NCBI GenBank assembly: GCA_963921825.1
Contig: OY997595.1
Location: 65,379,879 to 65,443,878 of the forward strand
DNA: 64,000 nt
Reading direction: 5' to 3'
Source: Erodium maritimum
Taxonomy: Eukaryota > Streptophyta > Magnoliopsida > Geraniales > Geraniaceae
Every line of letters starts with the position of its first letter. Within the stretch, counting starts at the first letter, position 1. Both the position numbers and the translations under genes were made by a program. Below the pieces are notes generated by a model. It was given only the letters and a program-made list of their open reading frames with translations, did no database searches and was not told the DNA's origin. Below, piece after piece: positions 33,993-47,500 of this stretch.

Positions 33993-36566
33993 ATGTTGAC
34001 CTTTGAAGAATTAAGTGGAGAAAACTTACCCTCTACACCTCAAACTCCCAGCCACCCTTCTATCCTTGATTCTCCACTAAGCACTTTGAGATATTCCACA
34101 TCCCAGGTTGATTTGGAAAGGGATGAGAGATCATTACAAGGAAAAGTTGAGACAAACAAACCTTATCAGTCTCCAACTTCGGAAGAGGACAGAGAGTATA
34201 TCAAAAAAACCTTCAAATGCACAAACATGCTCAATAGTGAAAAAATGTTCTTTCAAACAAGGCCAGATGGTTGGATGAGGCTTCTAAATTCACATACTCG
34301 AGCTGAGAAAAGTACAAACACAGTGGGAACAACTGGAGCAGGAGCTTCATCCTCAATATTGGGTCCTCCTCCAGGTTTTGAGAACAGAGGTCATACAAAG
34401 AAACACCAGAGGATAGAAGAAGAAGGCACTTCGGACTTTGATAGGAAGTGGAGAAGGAGACTTGGTCCACAAGATCAGACAGAGGGAGATAGAGGTTGGT
34501 CTGAGATTAACAGTGGTGAGAAGGAATTTTGGGCTTTCATTAGCAATATACCACCAAATTCTACTTGTCATTGGGTGTAAGATCAGTTTAGGGAAGCAGG
34601 CTTGATTCTTGTTGTGGAAGCTCCTACCAAACCAAACCTCAGAGGCAGGTGGTTTGCTTTCATCAGATTCCAGAAGGAAGAAGGCCTCACAAATGCAATT
34701 CACAAGTATAATGGCTGGACCCTTTGTGGGAAGAAGGTGTTGGTGGCAAAAGCTTGGAGAAAAAAAAAACTGGGATCTTTCACAGTTCCAAGAGGTATGG
34801 AATAGAGAGAAAAAAAACAATCAACTGAGTTTTATAGTAACATGAATCACTACAATTTTCCCATAGGCTCTATAGTTACAAAATTGGATCAAGAATTGAA
34901 ATTCTCCCATTTGGCAGTCTCTTTTAGAAATCTCAGTGCAAATGCCATTATGAGAGAAATGGCTTCTGAAGGTGCAAGCTTGATACAGGTCAAAGATGTG
35001 GGAAGTAGATGTGTCATTCTCACTTGTCTGGATAGAGAGATTGATGATCTGATGCTAAAGGAAAATATGAAATGGCTTGAAAACTGGTTCAGAATCATAC
35101 CAAACAGACAGTCAATTTGTAAGAAAAGAGGTACTTTGCAATGGGTTTCCATCAAAGGTATTCCTTATCATGGTTGGTGTGAGGAAAGTATGGCTGCAAC
35201 TGTGGAAGGCATTGGGGGAGTTGATCTATATTCATCCCTCATCACTCTCTGGAACAAATAGAGATCTAGCCTATGTCCTCTTACACACACCAGCACTTAC
35301 ACCAGTCAATAAGATCAACAATTTTTTATTGGGAGGAGAAATCTTTGAAGCTCTGGTGGCCACAATCAACCATAATACTCTCCCCCAATGGGAGGTGGAG
35401 GAAGAGTTATCTTCAGAAGGTAGCTCTGAGAGCTCTATGTTGGGTAATTCTCCTACTCAATCAATAACTCCAAACACACAAACAGAGAGACACTTGATGT
35501 AGATATTAGCCCACAGTTCCAGATGAATCAAGGAGTGGATCTTAGCATACAGGTCGAGGCCTCACCAATTCTAAGAACTTTCACAAAGGACCCCCTCACA
35601 GTTATTATTGAAGAAGAGGAGGAGGAGATGAGAGGCTCCATTTTTTATGAGAAGTTGGTAGATATTGAGAATCCAAATTTATTGCTGAGGGGAGATTTAT
35701 TAAGTGTTGATCAAGAGACAGAAGGAATGTCCCAAAGAATACAGTTAGAAGGTCATGATCATCAACATTCTACTTCGTAAAATTCAATTCCTCCAACAGT
35801 CTTTGAAGAAGATGCTGCGGTTAATGAAGATGCAGTGGTGAATGATACTTTTGACATTTCAGATCCTTTGACACCAGTGGTTGAGCTCTTTAATTCCTTG
35901 ATTGTTCTTCATGAAGACACTGACAATTTTCCATGTTTACCTCAGTCAGTTCTGGAAACCTCAAAAACACTCCCTCTCACTGGTTATGGACCTTTGGATA
36001 AAGCTTGCAACACTATGATGTCAGGTTTTGAGAACTCAAACACATTGAAAGTTGGTGTGGCAGGTAACATTAATGAGATGGTAAGGGTTGAAACCCAGGC
36101 CATTTCAAATGATACACATGGGGAGACTCATTTTGAGGGGGAAAGTCATTTGGAGGGAATTTTTACACAGACTTTTTCCACAATAGTAAAAACATCCACT
36201 CCCTCACCAAAACCCTATTCCAACAGAAAGACCAAAAAACCTTTGGTGTCATACGTTTATGATACAAGATCTAAGAAGGGTAGACAAGTTTCTTTAATAG
36301 CTTTACCAGACAACAAAAGGAAGGGAAAGCTTAGAGAACCTGTTTTAGATGAAGAACCAAAGAGTCCTTGGGAGTACTGTAAATCAATAGGGATTAAGGA
36401 TTTGGTGGCTGATCAACTGGTGATAGATCAATTTGATAATTTGGAGGCTGAGATCAATCAGAGAGTGGACCTGGATGCTGACTCTAGTGATGAATTCTTG
36501 GATCTAGAAGAAGAGGAAGTTTTTCTGGATGAGATTGAATCTCAATCCAGACACTTGTTACATTAA
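33993..36566 (+). pseudogene. LINE ORF1 (RRM-type), several breaks
   Basis: Starts MLTFEELSGENLP. An RRM begins FWAFISNIPPNSTCHWV and, after an in-frame TAA at about 34578, continues DQFREAGLILVVEAPTKP and RWFAFIRFQKEEG. Further breaks occur near 34810-34840 (stops), near 35220-35260 (frame change), at about 35503 and at 35778. The C-terminal part (35835-36566) is acidic and Ser-rich. It would bind element RNA if intact; here it is clearly inactive. It ends 8 bases before ORF2. Confidence 0.8.
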
Positions 36567-36574
36567 AGGTCTCC

Positions 36575-39500
36575 ATGAAGATCCTCTCATGGAACATGAG
36601 AGGAGCCTCCTCTGATCAGAAGCAGAGGGCTTTAAAAGACATCATCAACAAATTTTCTCCTGGTTTTATACTGATACAAGAAACAAAGCTTCAAAAGTTT
36701 CCTCCTTTTTTCTTGAGAGCAGTGGGTTTGAATTTTGGTTGGGAAGAGGTTCACTTGGATGCAGTGGGAACTTCTGGTGGTGTATGTACTTTGTGGAACA
36801 AAAATCTCTTTCAGGTTCAAGACACTAAATTGATTGATCATGGCATTATTTGGACTGGTTATAGCTGTGAATGGAACATCTTCATCTCTATCATAAATAT
36901 CTATGCTCCCTATGGAGGGAGGGATAGGAAGGAGCTTTGGATGAGAGTAATACAGGACATACAACTTTTGGGGAGCTATTACATTTGTGCTGGGGATTTC
37001 AACTCAATTCTCTCCTCAACAGAAAAGACTGGTGATAGCCATCATTCCTCCTCTATCAGAAATTTCAATTTATTTCTCAATGAGGCCCCTCTCATTGACC
37101 TGCCTCTGAGTGGAGCAAAGTATACTTGGTTTGGGCCATATTCAAGAGCATCAAGATTAGATAGATTTTTGCTTGGGCCCCAAGTAATTGCTGATTTCAA
37201 AAATTTGTCACAGACTGGCTTGTGTAGAGGAATATCTGACCATAGACCTATACTTCTATCATATCCTTTGATTGATTGGGGTCCCAGACCATTCAAATTT
37301 CTAAATGCTTGGTTGGATCATCCATTGTTTTACACTTCAGTTAAGAAGTTTTGGTTGGAATTACACATCTCTGGGGCTCCTCATTATACTATTTGGCAGA
37401 AATTGAAATTGCTTAAGGAGTTCTTGAAACAATGGAATACAAATGTCTTTGGCTTCCTGGAAAAAGAGATAGAACAACTCAAGAGCAAAATTAATGAGTT
37501 AGATGGGGTTTTGGACACCAGAAATTTGACTGACAATGAAAGGTCTACAAGGGCATTATTGGGGGCAATTCTTATTCAGAAGCACAAAGCCCTCTCAAAG
37601 GTTTGGAGACAGAAATCAAGACACAAATGGTTGAATGATGGGGATAGGTGTTCCAAATTTTATCATCTGGTGGCTAATATGGCAGGTCAGAGGAAGAAAA
37701 TTGAGCAAATTTGGGTTGAGGGTCAACTTTTATCCACTCCTTATGAAATTAAGCTTGCTGCTATGGAACATTTTGCAGCTAGATTTAAAAAATCCTCTTC
37801 AGTTGTGCTTGATCTCTCAGCTTTACCTTTCAAATCATTATCAACAGCAAAGGCAAAATTTTTGGAGAGGGCTTTTACTGAAGCAGAGATATATAGTGCA
37901 GTGATGGATTGCAATGGAGAAAAAGCAACTGGCCCTGATGGTTATACTTTAAAAATTTTCCAAAAATGTTGGGGCTTCCTCCAATTTGAAGTGTCACAAT
38001 TCTGCCACCATTTTTATGAAACTGGTCTTTTGGGGAAGGGGATAAACTCTTCTTCTTTTACATTAATACCAAAAGGATCAAGACCCCAGACCTTTGAAGA
38101 CTACATGCCTATCAGTCTTGTAGGTTACTTATATAAAATTGTGTCCAAATTACTGGCAGCCAGGTTAAAGACAGTCATGGATGAGCTTGTGAATGATGTA
38201 CAAACTAGTTTCATAGCAGGGAGGCAAATCTTAGATGGAGTGCTAATTGCTTCAGAAGTGATTCATTCACTAAAATACTCAAAGGAGGAAGTCATTATTC
38301 TCAAGGTAGATTTTGAGAAAGCTTATGACTTCTTGGACTGGGGCTACCTGGATCAAATATTAAAAATCATGGGGTTTAACAGTACATGGAGGAGTTGGAT
38401 GAAATCCTGTTTCCAGGCTTGGTCTTCAGTTCTTGTTAATGGCTCCCCTACACTAGATTTTGAACTTACAAGAGGGTTGAGACAAGGTTGTTCACTTTCA
38501 CCTCTACTTTTTGCATTGGCAGCTGAGGGTCTTCATCAAATACTTGAACAAGGAATCAGTGTAGGGAATTTTGAAGGCATTACTTGTGGAATACAAGGGC
38601 CTGTCATTTCTCATCTGCAATTTGCAGATGATACACTTATAATCATCAAGGCCAAGAAGAACCATTTACACAATCTCAAGTCCTCTCTCAAAGCTTTCCA
38701 ATTAGCTTCTGGTTTAAAGATAAATTATCACAAATCAAAGGTTGTGCTACTCAATCCCTCAGTGTATACAGATTCTGAAGTCTCTGACATACTTGGCTGT
38801 GAAATTGTTGGTCTCCCACTGGATTACTTTGGCTTCAAGCTAGGGGCTAATCCTAGGAAATTTGCTACTTGGCTTCCAATTATTGACAAATTTAAGAGGA
38901 AGCTTAGTCTCTAGCAGACAAAGTTACTTAATTTTGGGGGTAGAGTGACACTAATTAAATCAACACTCTCAGCTCTTCCTCTTTATTACATGTCCCTATT
39001 CAAAGCTCCCAAGAAAGTTCTCAAGGAAATGGAAATGTGGCAGAGGAAGTTCTTGTGGAATGGTTCCATAACAAAGAAGGTTTTACATAAGGTGAGGTGG
39101 AATTTGGTGTGTCAGCCAAAGGAGAGAGGGGGCTTAGGGATAAAAAGCCTTTACATTATGAACTCTGCACTTCTAGCCAAGTGGTGGTGGAGGTTTGCTA
39201 TTGACACTGATTCTCTTTGGAAAAAATTCATATGTGCAAAGTATGGATGGACTGCTGAAGATTGGAACTCATCAACTATCAAGCTAACCACTAGTCAGAA
39301 TTTTTTAGGTCATGTGCATACACTTCTAAGTGATAATAAATTCTGCAGTGCTATAGGCTATACTGGTTTACAGTGGTTAGTGGTTAATGGTGAGAAGGTC
39401 AGTTTTTGGGAGGATATTTGGCTTTTGGATGTTCCTATCAAGAATAATTTTCAGAGACTTTTCCACCTTTCCATACACAAATTCAATAAGGTGGTTTTTT

Positions 39501-40252
39501 TCTGGAATAATGGAGAATGGATCCTGCACTTTAGGAGGAAGCTGAGAGGTTGGGAGTTAGGTCTTTTTAGAGAATTATCTGAGCTACTCAATGCTTTCTC
39601 TCTACAAGACACTGGACAAGACAAAGTGGTTTGGAAAATTCACTCAACAGGTTTTAAAGTCAAGAAGATGTATAATTTTTTAGAAGGAACTACAATGCAG
39701 GATCAGAATTGGGCAAAGTTTCTGTGGTCGCCCTCTCTCCCTCCAAAAATCTCAGCATTTACCTGGTTGGCCTGTCACAAGGCTATTCCCACAAGAATGT
39801 TCTTAGATGGAAGAGGTCTAAATCTTCAACTGGAAGACACTCTATGTCCTATGTGCAATTTTGATTTTGAGGAGATAAATCACCTACTTCTCTCCTGCCC
39901 AAAAGCCTGGTTAGTTTGGTCTGAAGTGTTATCCTGGTGGGGATTTAAAGGAGTATTACCTAATGACATTATTCAATTCATCTACTCTTGGGAATCATTT
40001 TGTCCTTCTGCCTCACTAATGCAATGGAGGAATATTTGTTTCATCTCCTTATGGCACATTTGGATTGCTAGGAATGAGGTAATTTTCAACAATAAACTTT
40101 CCAATCCTACTGAAATAGTCAACAAGGTGCAAAGTTATAGCTTCAGTTTGGAGTGGAGCTTATTTTCAAAATTCAAACCCTTCTCCTTCACTCTTTGGAG
40201 GTCTGATCCTATTGCTTGCACCAGAAGAAAGTCTCCTCCAGCCCTGTTCTGA
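36575..40252 (+). pseudogene. LINE ORF2 polyprotein with one in-frame stop
   Basis: One reading frame of 1226 codons interrupted only by TAG at 38912-38914. Endonuclease: SWNMRG, QETKLQK, GDFNSI and SDHRPI. Reverse transcriptase: GEKATGPDGYTL, FRP-type segment EDYMPISLVG, VDFEKAYDFLDW, GLRQGCSLSPLLFA and the catalytic LQFADDTL. After the stop the frame continues QTKLLNFGGRVTLIKSTLSALPLYYMSLF and reaches a zf-RVT-type C-terminus, CPMCNFDFEEINHLLLSCP. Related LINEs carry Trp (TGG) at the stop position, so a single G-to-A change is the likely cause. Motifs for target cleavage and primed reverse transcription are otherwise visible. Confidence 0.88.
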
Positions 40253-41156
40253 TCCTTCAACTGGAGAAGATTGGTTACTGGTTTGTATTGGGGGGTTTTT
40301 TGGGGTGGGTTTAAGGGTGGTTTGGGGTGAGATAATTAGATTTGTCCCTGTGAGGTAGGTGAGTGTTCTTGGGGTTTTGGTTATGTTTCTCTTTTGTGAG
40401 TGGGGGTTCATTTATCTACTTCTTCATCCTCTTGTCTGTGGGTAGGTTTTAGTGGTCATTTGAGGGCTTTTTGATTTTGAATTGATTAAATAGTTTGGTT
40501 TTGCTGTGTCCATCAACACTGGTTGGGTTACATTACTTTTGAAGTTGTCCCTATATGTGGCTTCTCTGAACAAATCTTGGGGAGACATTTGAGCTTGTTG
40601 TTGGTGGAGTTTTGTTGGGGAATTTTGTTGCAGGTCTTTGCTTTCTTCATCACAGGTTCAGGAGAAGTGAAGCATCAATGGTTTTGCTGCAGCTATAACA
40701 AATGCTGAGTGAATATCTCAGTTTTGAGTCTACAACATTTTGGGTGTTTGGGGTACTCAATTATCAAAGCCTTTTTTATAGCAACTTTGTATAGAGGCTG
40801 GTTTGGAAAGTTGGGGAATTAGATATGCTTCGGCTACTTGGGAGTACAAGGTTATTAGAATTAATGCTAAGTTTGGGCTACATCACTATGAGTGAAAATT
40901 TAGTTCTTTGAGAGGTGTCTTGGATCACAAGCAACCTTAAAATAGGGGTGTTAATTAGTTTGGAATGGGGTTTAATTTGGGTTTATACTTGAGAGTTAGT
41001 ACTTGTACTTTTCTCTTGCTCTCTTCTACAATTTGTAGAATTGATACATCAATAATATTTTCTGATCAAAAAAATAAAATAAAGGTAAACAACAACGGCT
41101 AGATTTTGTGTTATCGTTGATGTTTCTGGTTTGAGACTTGTTCATAACCACGATTA

Positions 41157-42488
41157 GAGCATGTACAACAGAAAGACCCTTGGTGAGGCCCTGGGTTTGA
41201 GGTCCTTGTGCTGACTGGACAAAAGTGAGGCCCTTGGGCTGCAGAATAGAGGGTGTTTTGCAATGGAGAGGCCCTGGGAGTGAGGCCATGTGCTGACTGG
41301 ATGCTGACTGGATTATTAATTGATATTTTGCTGTTTTATTTAATTCTTTATCAGAAAGCGTTTAAATTATTTATAATTTAAACAATTTTGGAAATAAATA
41401 ATTAATGACAATAATTAAATTGAATACGAATAAAAAGCAAGTTGAACTTTTATTGACCCCCTTGTAATACAACCCCAAAAAACTCAGCTCCAAGAGCAAA
41501 AACGACTACTCGTCGTCATGGAAACCAGCTCCATATAGACCCCATAAGTGCTCCATAAGATCATTTTGTAGTTGATGGTGGGTCTCATGGTTTATGACAC
41601 TTTGTTGACAAGCAATAGTTGCTGGTATTCCAATGGCCCTCCACGGTGCCATCGTTCCGATGGTGTCCAATTCGGCATTTCTGGAGGTTGCTGGTACAAC
41701 AACTCCTCATCCCCATACTCGTACTGGTCGCGCTCATCCTCTACAATCATGTTGTCTAGAATTATGCAAGTGTGCATGATATCAGCCAAAAGGTGTGGGG
41801 TCCAAGAACGAGCGGGACGGGAAATGATGTGTCACCTTGCTTGAAGTACTCCAAAAGCCCTTTCAATATCTTTTCGAGCACCTTCTTGGCATTTAGAAAA
41901 CAACTTCTCTTTGGGATCGAAGGGATGTCGAATAGTCTTCACGAACCGTGCCCATATTGGGTAAATGCCGTCCACCAAGTAATAAGGTCGATCGTACCGA
42001 TGGCCGTTGATCTCGTACTCCACAGCTAGCTCACGGCCGTAGTAAGCGTCTTGGAATAAGTGGTTGTGGTTGAGGACGTTGATGTCGTTGTTCGAGCCAA
42101 CCAATCCTCATTTTGGAAATTAGAGAGTAGAAAGTGAGAATGAAAGAGTGAAAGTGGAGAATGGCGTGGAAAAATGAGGATTGGGGTTGAGTATTTATAG
42201 GGTTTGATTTTGCTGAATTTTAATTAAAAAAAAACTAGCCGTTATCGACCGTTTCAAACGGTCGGCTTGGGGACGCCACATGGTGGCACAGGAGAGGGCC
42301 ACGCGAGACGGAGGAGCGAGGAGCGGGAGCACGCGCCCGGCCAGCAAACGAGGGGCGAGGAGCGAGGAGCGGGTCGCGTGTTTCAGGGCCGCGGGCCGCG
42401 TTTTTTCCAGCCCACAACGGAGCAGACCACGGTCTGCGGACCGAGCGTGCGCGGGTCGGGGGAGAGGGTCGGCCCGTTGTGCATGCTC
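41157..42488 (-). mobile_element. PIF/Harbinger element, internally deleted
   Basis: Terminal inverted repeats start GAGCATG(T/C)ACAAC on both ends, and both ends are flanked by TTA (41154-41156 and 42489-42491), the PIF/Harbinger target. It encodes a partial transposase on the minus strand. The element lies 66 bp beyond the LINE's right target duplication. Its right third (42230-42480) is strongly GC-rich. Confidence 0.85.
41592..42104 (-). pseudogene. Partial HARBI1-type DDE transposase
   Basis: Begins VGSNNDINVLNHNHLFQD, which carries the second catalytic Asp, then YYLVDGIYPIWARFVKTI and KDIERAFGVLQAR with the catalytic Glu. An in-frame TGA follows (about 41838) where the family has the Trp of QARW, then DIMHTCIILDNMIVEDERD and the C-terminus. 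The N-terminal half, with the first catalytic Asp and any DNA-binding part, is missing. Cannot be active on its own. Confidence 0.85.
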
Positions 42489-42491
42489 TTA

Positions 42492-43977
42492 TGGCCTTGT
42501 GTGTGGGGTTTGATAACTTGATCATACACTTGTCTGTTCTACTAGTGCTTCTGGTGTGGGGTTCGAGCATTGAACATTAGATGGAAGGTGGAAGGGATCT
42601 CCACAACCACTTAATGGAGGTGACACCACCTCTCTCCAGTAGTCACGAGACCAGAGTTTTCTTTTCCATCTTGATGGGTAAGTCCCCTCCCTTTTGGTCG
42701 GCGTTGGGTTTTTTCGGGATCTCAATGACGGAGGAGGTGGGACAAGTACTCTCCGCGCAGCCTGTAGCAGGTATTCCTCTGGTGACATCAGCAACGTGAG
42801 GAAGAGGAACTTGTTTTGGGGGTCCAACGAGGCAACAACGAGAACTCGATCGCCATATTCGTGGCCCTCTGGAAGTCGTCCCGACGCTGGTGGCGGAACG
42901 TCACGGTGGAGGGGATGGAGCAACGGCTAGACACAGGGGAGGTCAAACGTGGCGGAGGCGTGAGGGATACGGGACGTCTAGGGTTCCGAGCCAAAGACCT
43001 CATGAGTTGGGTCCTCAGCTTTCTTGATGGGTCGGGACCTAATGGAAGTTGGAAACCAAGCCCATGGAAATCACCATTTGGCCCGTAGCGAGGTGGAGAG
43101 GCCCAAAGGCTCTCTGAATCGGGCGGGTAGGTCGATCCGAGGCCGTTCGGGTATGGGGCATCCAAGTTCGAAACCGGGTCGGGTGGGATCCATCCACACG
43201 ATCAGAAGGAAACTCAATTGCAGCGGCGGGGGGCTATAAGCACCCTCGCCTCGCCAAATGAGTATGAGGTGGTCCAGTGGGGTAAAGCTAGTATCACCGC
43301 CTCATTGGACGTAAGGTGGTAGAGGTTCCACCAATATCTGGTATGATACTCCTTTACCTTCTCGGAGGCCAGCAATCACACGTTATGGAGCCCTATTTGT
43401 ATCATTACAGTGAAGACAACGTAGGGTGGCATCCTGGGGGAGTATTCAGTCCGCCACAGCACTCTCCGGAAATGGGTTCGGTATATCCTAGCTTCCAGTC
43501 TAGATTTGTTGTATCGGTGTCGACAGACGCTATCGCATCAGCCCCTTCTGAACATCTCAGCGATGCAGTTCGATGCAATAAGCTAATTGGTTATTTATTT
43601 TGATTTATTGATGTTAGATTTACTTTCTTAGTACTTTGTGTATGGTGTTTGATAGTTCTTCCGTCATTCATCATTCTATTTTTACAATATCAAATTATTC
43701 TTTGTCAAACAAAACAAAAATATTAATCTTTTTTGAACATCAAACATGAAGGAAATTAATAGAAATGAGAATTCGGATTTTTTTCTTTTACGCATTAATT
43801 TTTTTTTACAAAAGAACAGAAATTCATACAACTAATATTTTTTTTGTCGATTGAGGCCTACTTTTTCTCATGCTTGGTTCTCACATTAATTTTGGCATAA
43901 AAATCTGTGGATATATAGTTAAAAATGTATTATTGAAAAAAATTACAATATTGACAGAGGCAAAGAGATTCTTTTTC
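42492..43977. other. GC-rich transposon-like remnant, then AT-rich DNA
   Basis: 42520-43610 has overlapping ORFs of up to 133 residues in both strands, with no domain recognised and no splice signals. It looks like the other ORF1-type remnants. 43610-43977 is AT-rich 3' flank of the minus-strand PNSB3 gene. Confidence 0.35.
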
Positions 43978-44483
43978 TCAAGACTCGTTATTTTCATAGT
44001 CTGGGTTTTTCTCGATGGCCCATTCATGAGCTTTCCATTCAGGTAGCTGTTGAATCACAAGCTGCACCAAGACAAGAACCAAACACATTAGCTCTAGCTG
44101 TTAAGGATTAGACCTAGGATTTGTAAAAATTAAGATCACTAACCAGTCCTCTAGATTCTGGATCTCCCACCGTGGTTTGGCATGCAAGTCTCCAATTCTT
44201 GGGTTTCTGTAATTAGCCGATGTTCATGCACAAGATAATTTAGCCCTTTTGATTGGAATATGATTAAGGGAAAACTACTAATACCTACATAAAATCATGC
44301 CCATTTAACTGATGTTTACCTTAAAGTTTAAAGTTAATTGATGCATACCCTGAAGTTACGACTTGTAACTAAAAACCCTTGTCAGCTAAAATGACGAAAA
44401 TACCCTCAGTGATAATTTTTAAATAATTTTTAAAAAATATAAATGAAGTGATTCTTTAAATAAAAATGAAGTCATTTAATAAG

Positions 44484-44518
<35 letters not shown>

Positions 44519-47500
44519 CAAAAGTAATTTTTAAATAATTTTTTTTAACATAATTATTGAAGTGTAGTTGAGGGTATTTTCGTCATTTTTAGCTTACGGA
44601 GGAGTTTTGAGTTACATTTTCGAAACTTAAGGGTATGCATCAGTTAACTTTAAAATTCAGGGTAAACATCAGTTAAATGGACATGATTTTGAGTAGGTAT
44701 TGATAGTTTTCCCAATGATTAAATATTGCATGACCCTAATCACGTTTCTCTAAGACTAAGAGTACTTGCTTTAGCTTGATAATTCCTGATTCATGTGGAT
44801 CCACATGTCTTAAACGTGAGATACTAACCCTTATTGAGTGGTCAGCTCAAGCTTTAAGAGCATGTGCAGTCGTAAGCGTCTATAATCGATTGTAGAACCT
44901 TAAAACGCCGATCAAAATGTTAGCACTCTTGTAATTTATCGACTATTTCACTTGATAAGTGTGAGTTAATTTACGGTGCAAACCATAATTTTCTTTTACT
45001 GTCGATGTTTATAATCGACATAGTTATTAACGCCTAAAAATAGAGAGTGTCGAGTGATAATATTTCGAGAAATCGTTGACTGAAAACGCTGGGCAAACAC
45101 TACTGACTGCACACGCTCTAAGCGAATTAAGCAACCGCTTATAGCTTCAGATCGAGAAAGGTCTCGTAAAATTAAATAGCAACCGCTTATAACTTCGGAT
45201 CGAAATAGATCGATCTCATAAAAATATTAAAGATCTATTACTACCTGATCAAACATAATCAAGGAAAAATAATGGGCTTGTAATTTTGAAATTAAATTTT
45301 AATACTAATTGGGGCCAATTTTCATCTTGATTCATATTTGTTTTCTGGAAAAAAACAAATCATTTAAAACGAAAACAAATTTTCTTGATTGCTGAACACT
45401 CTAAAAACTCTATGGTCTTTATTTAACAATGAAAAATTTAGGTTAACGAGACAAAACAAACAAATACTAATTACCAATGATTAGTAAACTAAAAAAGATG
45501 GATCAAACAAAAAATGGAACAAAGTAAAGGGAAATAAGTTTGGATCTTTATACATACATTATAATATTTTTATGGGGAATGATAAGTAATTTATCAACTT
45601 CATTAAAAAATAATGCTCAAACCAAAATAATCTGAGAAAATAAGATGTCAAAATTGGAAAAAAAAATCCAATATTGAATGCATATTTTTGATCAGAGAAA
45701 AAAAAACTTATGAGAAATTCATTAAGTGTTCATTTGATATATTCGAATTTCTTGATAATTTATAAATCAATTTATTATACATTGAAATGAAGTTATACAC
45801 CTAAAGATGAATATTCAAGAGTATCAATAGTGTCTTACTAAAAGAGAAACATGACATATATTAATAATGGTGTTAGAATGTCTTGGCTTTGTACTAAAAT
45901 ATTCAATAATTTTTTTGATCATTTATCGAAAAATATTTCATGGAATTCATGGACTACAAGTATGGGTCTCATTGGGTTTGACAATATTGAAACTCGGGCT
46001 ACTAATATACACTATAAATCGTAAAGGTTGTGTAAAAAACCAAGACGAACTTAACCGAAATACAAGTCAAGAGGAACCCTTCTAAAATAAGTGCAATAAA
46101 AAGAGGTATTTACAAAAGTTTCATTTCATGTATGAAAAAACAGTATGTAGAGTTGATTTTATACACCTATTATGTAAACATATGTTGTTCAGACTCTAGA
46201 AAAATGATATTTACTCATATTAGATGCAATAGTTTCTTAATCGGGGGAGGGGGCGATTTGCAAAATAGTCTTATTTTCCTAGTGGTTTTGTTATATAGCC
46301 TTAATGTTTTAGACTTTTGCTAAATGACCTTCTATGTTAGTGATCTTCCAATTGATCCCTTCACTTATTTTTTAAGGGATTTTTCGACTTTACCCTTCAT
46401 TTATCTCTTTAAATTATCTTAGTCGATTGGTCGGCGTTTAACAACTGTCGATGCTGACCTCCTAGCCAGTAGAGATTGAGGAAGAAAACAATAAGGCCTG
46501 CTCCAATATGTCATTTATGTGATGACTAAACTGATACCTATTAAACTTAAGTAGTTAACGATTGATCTAACAAATGGTGATAAACGAGTATGAGACGTAT
46601 TAGATGTCGAGAATCACATACCCTTTTAAGTTTATCTTTTTCTTTGTCGGTGCGGCGGTTGAGTAGCTCCATTCCCTGAATAACCTGAAAACTTGAACAA
46701 CTTTGTTTTACTACAACGTTCATGACCTTTTTTCCATGTAAGGTTATTGTATTCACTCACCTCTACCATACAAGTCCCGCATGTTCCTCCTCCGGAGCAA
46801 TTTAGTAGTGGTCGAGCCTGGAAATAACATGTAATCACAAGCTTAATTTATAAACCTTATAACCCATAATAAGATTTAGGGAAAACTCTGTGCCCTAACC
46901 TTTACAAACGTTTCATTATCAGATCCTAACCGAGGCCAACGTTTGGTCTCAATTCCTAACATAATAGGTTTGGAATTTCTCAAAAACTATAAAAAGCCGT
47001 CCAAACTCACGATTCCGTCAGCTCGTCGAGCATTGGGTTCGGTTGCTTGAGAACGAGGATAAGTTCAACGTCGAGGAAGGCACCATGGGTAATGTACGCC
47101 AACAACGACAATGTTTGGATGAGTTGACGAAATCGTGAGTTTAGACGGCTTTTTATAGTTTCTGAGAAATTCCAAACCTATTATGTTAGGAATTGAGACC
47201 AAACGTTGGCCTGGGTTAGGATCTGATAATGAAACGTTTGTAAAGGTTAGGAAACAAAGTTATCCCTAAGATTTATGTGAAAAACGATATTAATTAACCC
47301 ATGTCAATGTATTTTTTCTTTATAAAAAAAAGTATTAAAAAACGATACTAGTTTCAAGAAGAAACTACATACCACCAACTCGATAACAAAATTTAATAAG
47401 TCAAAACAGCCAAAAGCAACAAATAGATAACCGTATCACAAGAAGTGTCACAAGAGACTACGAAAAGTGATACTCTGGTCTCAAAGAGGATAAGCTAAGT

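Larger units (their letters stand above)
33634..41077 (+). mobile_element. Nearly full-length L1-type LINE with 14-bp TSD
   Basis: A 7.4-kb insertion flanked by exact copies of AATAAAGGTAAACA at 33620-33633 and 41078-41091. Order: 5' UTR (33634-33992), ORF1 (broken), ORF2 with APE endonuclease, reverse transcriptase and C-terminal zinc region, an 0.8-kb T-rich 3' UTR, and a short A-rich tail (CAAAAAAATAAA). It is base-compositionally distinct from flanking DNA. The perfect TSD suggests it is fairly young. Confidence 0.93.
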
